NCBI RefSeq assembly: GCF_900188095.1
Contig: NZ_FZOT01000009.1
Span: forward strand, 1-64,000
Reading direction: 5' to 3'
From: Noviherbaspirillum humi
GTDB lineage: Bacteria; Pseudomonadota; Gammaproteobacteria; Burkholderiales; Burkholderiaceae_D
Length of the DNA: 64,000 nt
Part shown: positions 60,004-64,000 of the stretch, piece after piece
Layout: every line of letters begins with the position of its first letter
Position numbering within the stretch: the stretch's first letter is position 1
Translations under genes and position numbers: made by a program
The notes under the pieces: generated by a model
What the model was told of the DNA's origin: nothing
The model's input: the letters and a program-made list of their open reading frames with translations, nothing else
The model's database searches: none

Positions 60004-61965
60004 ATGAGCCGACTTGCGTCAACAGTTCACGTTCCCACGGTGCCGCCTGCCTGTCGGCGGGCATGGCGCTGGCTTCCCTGGCTGCTCGGCATGCTTTGCC
60101 TGCCGGCCGGCGCCGCCCCGGTGGACAGCCGTCACCTGGCCGACCTCAGCCTGGAGGAACTGGCCGACATCCGCGTCACCTCGGTTTCCAAGCGGAGCGA
60201 ACTGCTGGCTGATGCGCCGGCATCCATCTTCGTCATCACCGCCGAGGACATCCGCCGCTACGGCGCGACCAGCCTGCCGGAAGCACTGCGCCTGGCGCCC
60301 AACCTGCAGGTGGCGCGGGTCGATGCCCGCAACTACGCCATCACCGCACGCGGCTTCAACAGCCCTTTCGAAAACAAGCTGCTGGTGCTGATCGACGGGC
60401 GTACCGTGTACTCGCCGCTGTTTTCCGGCGTCTACTGGGATGCCCAGGATGTGGTGCTGGAGGACGTGGACCGCATCGAAGTCATCAGCGGCCCCGGTTC
60501 CACGCTGTGGGGCGTGAATGCGGTCAATGGCGTCATCAACGTCATCACCCGGCCGGCCGGCGACACCCGGGGCGGCCTGGTCAGCCTCTCCGCCAGCAAG
60601 GATGAGCGCCAGGCTGCCGTGCGCCATGGCGGCGACATGGCCAATGGCGGCCATTACCGGGTTTACGGCAAGCTCGCTCAGGACGACGACACCCGCCGCG
60701 CCGACGGCGGCACCAGCCTGACCGGCTGGCGGCGTCGCCAGGCCGGCTTCCGCAGCGACTGGCGCAGCGGCGGCGACGACCTCACCGTACACGGCGATGC
60801 CTACGACGGCCGCCTGCATCAGCAAGGCACGGCGGATATCGCCATCGCCGGCGCCAACCTGGTGGGCAGCCTCAAGCGCCGGCTCGGCCAGGATTCCGAC
60901 CTCAGCCTGCAGGCTTACTGGGACTACACCGAGCGCAACCAGCCGAATGCCTTCTTCGAGCATTTGCACACCCTGGACCTGGAAGCCCAGCATGCGCTGC
61001 GGCTGGGCCAGCGCCACAACCTGACCTGGGGCGGAGGCTACCGCCTCGCGGTGGACGCGGTGCAGAACGACCGGGCCTTCGCCTTCCTGCCCGGCCGCCG
61101 CAACCTGCAATGGTCCAACGTGTTCGCTCAGGATGAAATCGCCGTGCGGCCCGACCTGCGCCTGACCGCCGGCCTGAAGCTGGAGCACAACAGCTATACC
61201 GGCCTCGAGGTCCTGCCGACGCTGCGCCTGGCTTACAAGCCGGCCGAGCATCATCTGCTGTGGGGCGCGGCATCGCGCTCGGTGCGGGCGCCGTCGCGCA
61301 TCGACCGCGACTTCTACAGCCCGACCACGCCGCTCGTGGTCAACGGCAGCCCGCGCTTTGTGGTGGCCGGCGGTCCCAATTTCCAGTCGGAGGTGGCCAA
61401 GGTGCTGGAACTCGGCTATCGCGGCCAGCCCCTGCCCTCGGTGCTGGTGTCGGCGACCGTGTTCACCGCCCATTACGACCGGCTGCGCACCCTGGAGCGC
61501 ACTGCCAGCGGCTTCGACGCCACCTTCGGCAACAATGCCGAAGGCCGGTCGACCGGCCTGGAAGCGTGGGGAAGCTGGCAGGCGACCCAGGCCTGGCGCC
61601 TGTCGGCCGGACTGGTGACCCAGCGCATCACCACCTCGCTCAAGCCGGGCAGCACCGATGCCTCCGGCGCGACCGGCCTGGCCACCAACGACCCCAGCAA
61701 TTACTGGACGCTGCGCAGTTCCTACGACATCAGCGCCGACAAGGAGGTGGAGCTGAGCGTGCGCCACAGCGGTGCCCTGGGCATGCCGGCCGTGCCCGCC
61801 TACACCAGCACCGACCTGCGTTTCGCCTGGCGCCTGCGGCGCGACCTGGAACTGTCGGCGCTGGTGCAAAATCTGTTCGACCATGACCATGCGGAGTTCG
61901 GCAGCTTGCCGGCGCGCAGCGTGTTCGAACGCTCCGTGTTCCTGAAACTGGTGTGGCGTTACTGA
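60004..61965 (+). CDS. TonB-dependent outer-membrane receptor
   Basis: A 653-residue receptor with an N-terminal signal (LPWLLGMLCLPAGAAP). The plug domain spans about 45-170: LADIRVTSVSKRSELLADAP (TonB-box-like region), ITAEDIRRYGATSLPEALRL, LIDGRTVYSPLFSGVYW, IEVISGPGSTLWGVNAVNGV. A 22-strand barrel follows, ending VFERSVFLKLVWRY with the C-terminal aromatic typical of outer-membrane proteins. The plug resembles receptors linked to YfiR/kinase operons rather than siderophore uptake. Start chosen at ATG 60004 without a strong ribosome-binding site. It leads a three-gene operon. Confidence 0.9.
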   Translation: MSRLASTVHVPTVPPACRRAWRWLPWLLGMLCLPAGAAPVDSRHLADLSLEELADIRVTSVSKRSELLADAPASIFVITAEDIRRYGATSLPEALRLAPNLQVARVDARNYAITARGFNSPFENKLLVLIDGRTVYSPLFSGVYWDAQDVVLEDVDRIEVISGPGSTLWGVNAVNGVINVITRPAGDTRGGLVSLSASKDERQAAVRHGGDMANGGHYRVYGKLAQDDDTRRADGGTSLTGWRRRQAGFRSDWRSGGDDLTVHGDAYDGRLHQQGTADIAIAGANLVGSLKRRLGQDSDLSLQAYWDYTERNQPNAFFEHLHTLDLEAQHALRLGQRHNLTWGGGYRLAVDAVQNDRAFAFLPGRRNLQWSNVFAQDEIAVRPDLRLTAGLKLEHNSYTGLEVLPTLRLAYKPAEHHLLWGAASRSVRAPSRIDRDFYSPTTPLVVNGSPRFVVAGGPNFQSEVAKVLELGYRGQPLPSVLVSATVFTAHYDRLRTLERTASGFDATFGNNAEGRSTGLEAWGSWQATQAWRLSAGLVTQRITTSLKPGSTDASGATGLATNDPSNYWTLRSSYDISADKEVELSVRHSGALGMPAVPAYTSTDLRFAWRLRRDLELSALVQNLFDHDHAEFGSLPARSVFERSVFLKLVWRY

Positions 61966-61994
61966 GCCGGAAAGTGCATCCCACGTCCACGCCC

Positions 61995-62624
61995 ATGCTT
62001 GTTCACCCTCCCTACGGCCGCCGCGCCGCGCCCGGACGCGGACCGGCCTGGCTGCTGCAGACCGCGCTGCTGCTGGCGCTGGCGCTTGGCATGCCGCCGC
62101 TGCAGGCGCAGCTGGCACCCCCGCCGGAAGCCAGCGTGCCGTCGGGCGCCACGGTCGAGCAGCGGGTCAAGGCGGCTTCGCTGTACCGCTTTCCCGGCTA
62201 CGTCGAGTGGCCGGCCTGGTCGTTTCCCGATGCGGCGGCGCCTTACATCGTCGGCGTGGCGGGCGCGCCGGAGATTGCCCAGGAGCTGGGCGCCATCAGC
62301 GCCGGCCGCACCGTCAACAACCGGCCGCTGCAGGTGCGGCGCCTGAAGGCGGGCGAGGCGCTGGCCGGCATCCACCTGCTGTTCATCGGCCGCGACGAGC
62401 AGGCGCGCCAGGGCGCATGGCTGCAGGCGGCGCAGAAGCTGCCGGTGCTGACGGTAACCGAAAGCGAGCCGGGCCTGGCGCAGGACAGCATGATCAATTT
62501 CCGCCTCGCCGATGAGCGGGTGCGCTTCGAAGTCAACCTCGACGCGGTGGAGCGGTCGGAACTGCGGGTCAGCTCGCGCATGCTGTCGGTGGCGCTTTCC
62601 GTGCACAAGGGAGCCCGGCCATGA
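61995..62624 (+). CDS. YfiR-family periplasmic protein (DUF4154)
   Basis: A 209-residue protein from ATG 61995; a GTG at 61953 overlapping the TonB gene is an alternative. Signal peptide segment WLLQTALLLALALGMPPLQA, then the YfiR domain: VEQRVKAASLYRFPGYVEWP, GRTVNNRPLQVRRLKAGEAL, HLLFIGRDEQ and GLAQDSMINFRLADERVRFE, ending SSRMLSVAL. In Pseudomonas YfiR restrains a membrane diguanylate cyclase; here the next gene, overlapping by four bases (ATGA), is a histidine kinase, its likely partner. Confidence 0.88.
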   Translation: MLVHPPYGRRAAPGRGPAWLLQTALLLALALGMPPLQAQLAPPPEASVPSGATVEQRVKAASLYRFPGYVEWPAWSFPDAAAPYIVGVAGAPEIAQELGAISAGRTVNNRPLQVRRLKAGEALAGIHLLFIGRDEQARQGAWLQAAQKLPVLTVTESEPGLAQDSMINFRLADERVRFEVNLDAVERSELRVSSRMLSVALSVHKGARP

Positions 62625-64000
62625 TGCGGTCGATCCGGCGTTCGATCTCGCGCAAGCTGATGCTTGTGGTGCTCGCCACCACCTTCATGGCGCTGCTGGT
62701 GTCGGCCCTGGCCATGCTGGCCTACGACATCCGGGACTACCGCCGCAGCTGGGTGAATGACCTCACCACGCAGGCCAACATCCTGGCCGGCGTCAGCCTG
62801 CCGGCGCTGGAGTTCAACGACCCGCGCGTGGCGCGCGAGAACCTGGAGCAGCTGAAGGCGCGTCCAGGCATCCTTGCCGCGGCGATCTACAACCAGGATG
62901 GCGAGCTGTTCGCCAGCTATGTGGCGGACCGGTCCGCCGGGCTGGTTCCGCGCCTGCCCGACCCGCCCGGCAGCACCATCGACATCGATCAGATCCTGGT
63001 GTACCAGGCGATCCAGGCCAATGGCGAAAAGTTCGGCACCATCTACCTGCAGGGCCGTTACGACCTGCTCGGACGCATCGGCACCTACCTCGCGATCCTG
63101 GCCGTCGTCATGGCCGCCAGCCTGATGGTGGCGGCGCTGGTGGCCGGCTGGCTGCAGGCCGCGATCACCCAGCCCATCCTGTCGGTGGCCGACATCGCGC
63201 GCCGGGTGGTAGAAAAGCGCGACTTCTCGCTGCGCGTCGCCAAGCCGACCGAAGACGAGATCGGCATGCTGGTCGATGCCTTCAACAGCATGCTGAGCGA
63301 AGTCGGCCAGCGCACCGCCGAGCTGCGCCGGTCGAATGATGCGCTGATCCTGGAGATGGGCGAGCGCCGCCATGCGGAAGAAGCGCTGCGCCAGCTCAAC
63401 GATACGCTGGAGCATCGCATCGCCGCCCGCACCGCCGAGCTCGAAACGGCGCATGAGCAGCTGCGCCAGGCGCAAAAGATGGAAGCGGTGGGCCAGCTCA
63501 CCGGCGGCATCGCTCACGACTTCAACAATCTGCTGGCCGGCATCGTCGCCAACCTGGAGATGATGCAGGTGCGCATCGCCCAGGGCCGCACCGGCGACAT
63601 CGGCCGCTACGTCGATTCCGCCATGTCTTCCGCCGACCGCGCGGCATCGCTCACGCACCGCCTGCTGGCCTTCTCGCGGCGCCAGGCGCTGGACCCGAAG
63701 CCGACCAGCATCAACACCCTGGTGCGCTCCATGGAAGACCTGATCCGGCGCAGCGTCGGCCCGGCGGTGCAGGTGACCACCGATCTGGCGCCCGATCTCT
63801 GGAACACCATGTGCGACCCGCACCAGCTCGAGAATGCGCTGCTGAATCTGGCGATCAATGCGCGCGACGCCATGCCGCACGGCGGGCGCCTGCATATCGA
63901 GAGCCGCAACACCACCCAAGACAATGCCGACGGCAAGACGGGAAGCCGCGATTACGTCGCCATCAGCGTCAGCGACAGCGGCGTCGGGATGGCGCCGGAA
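62621..64000 (+). CDS. Membrane sensor histidine kinase (cut by window end)
   Basis: The first 460 residues are present. Membrane segments at about 13-35 and 148-172 enclose a periplasmic CHASE8-like sensor region; HAMP at about 172-225 (TQPILSVADIARRVVEKRDF), a coiled-coil linker about 225-285, HisKA with phospho-acceptor in TGGIAHDFNNLLAGI near residue 300, and the N box LENALLNLAINARDAM near 405 of the ATPase domain, truncated at DSGVGM. Hybrid kinases with a receiver often follow this pattern, but the C-terminus is outside the window. It overlaps yfiR-like gene by four bases, forming a TonB receptor-YfiR-kinase operon. Confidence 0.9.
   Translation, partial: MMRSIRRSISRKLMLVVLATTFMALLVSALAMLAYDIRDYRRSWVNDLTTQANILAGVSLPALEFNDPRVARENLEQLKARPGILAAAIYNQDGELFASYVADRSAGLVPRLPDPPGSTIDIDQILVYQAIQANGEKFGTIYLQGRYDLLGRIGTYLAILAVVMAASLMVAALVAGWLQAAITQPILSVADIARRVVEKRDFSLRVAKPTEDEIGMLVDAFNSMLSEVGQRTAELRRSNDALILEMGERRHAEEALRQLNDTLEHRIAARTAELETAHEQLRQAQKMEAVGQLTGGIAHDFNNLLAGIVANLEMMQVRIAQGRTGDIGRYVDSAMSSADRAASLTHRLLAFSRRQALDPKPTSINTLVRSMEDLIRRSVGPAVQVTTDLAPDLWNTMCDPHQLENALLNLAINARDAMPHGGRLHIESRNTTQDNADGKTGSRDYVAISVSDSGVGMAPE

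Noticed and set aside
60019-62118. Long minus-strand frame antisense to the TonB receptor
   Set aside because: Ala/Gly/His-rich shadow; the sense strand has plug-domain motifs and a C-terminal barrel strand.
1-64000. tRNA, rRNA, CRISPR array, complete insertion sequence or prophage
   Set aside because: No cloverleaf-like segment, repeat-spacer array, transposase or phage structural motif was seen on reading both strands.

Overview
The window reads as chromosomal DNA of a GC-rich beta-proteobacterium, most likely Burkholderiales and perhaps Oxalobacteraceae. This rests on three Bug-type (tripartite tricarboxylate receptor) periplasmic proteins, several LysR regulators, an RlhA-like U32 protein, a PaoABC-type molybdenum hydroxylase and many GGDEF/EAL proteins. 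I saw no rRNA, tRNA, CRISPR array, complete insertion sequence or phage gene. Genus is inference.

Layout. 1-6.1 kb: start of a Rieske oxygenase, an ABC solute-binding protein, a divergent LysR gene, a Bug protein, a second LysR gene and a DoxX/glutathione transferase pair. 6.2-13.5 kb: a membrane diguanylate cyclase, a DMT exporter, an erythromycin-esterase-like protein, a SRPBCC membrane protein and rlhA. 13.9-19.9 kb: a Bug protein with a strong terminator, a FAD aromatic hydroxylase, a fused osmoprotectant binding protein-permease and PaiB. 20.2-25.5 kb: an isolated PilT/PilU-like ATPase, a 927-residue protein I cannot assign, and a small TPR protein, in more AT-rich surroundings. 25.9-30.3 kb: a GNAT acetyltransferase, then a three-gene redox operon (flavin monooxygenase, SDR, PF10118 diiron-like protein) divergent from a TetR gene, with a large concentric palindrome between them. 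30.3-32.7 kb: small unknown genes. 32.7-36.5 kb: paoABC-like operon. 37.3-38.7 kb: two decayed genes (ABC_sub_bind protein; phosphofructokinase) flanking a candidate small RNA and a 57-residue ORF. 38.8-41.8 kb: a DUF4198-like protein, a DUF4331 protein and a lipoprotein. 41.9-45.5 kb: bestrophin, YegD-like Hsp70 and small unknowns. 45.8-54.8 kb: three large GGDEF-EAL membrane proteins in succession. 55-57.8 kb: DUF4142, a degenerate nucleotidyltransferase, adhesin-E-like and HD proteins. 57.9-59.9 kb: alpha/beta hydrolase plus Bug protein. 60-64 kb: TonB receptor, YfiR-like protein and a sensor kinase cut by the window end.

Working picture. Much of the window serves uptake and oxidation of organic acids and aromatics (Rieske oxygenase, FAD hydroxylase, flavin monooxygenase, PaoABC, Bug and ABC binding proteins, alpha/beta hydrolase), under local LysR/TetR control. 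A second theme is cyclic-di-GMP and surface signalling: four GGDEF proteins, YfiR plus kinase, and a PilT-like ATPase. The least explained items are the 927-residue protein with its TPR neighbour, the candidate RNA near 37.9 kb and the DUF4198/DUF4331/lipoprotein set. All functional assignments come from reading motifs by eye; no database search was possible.
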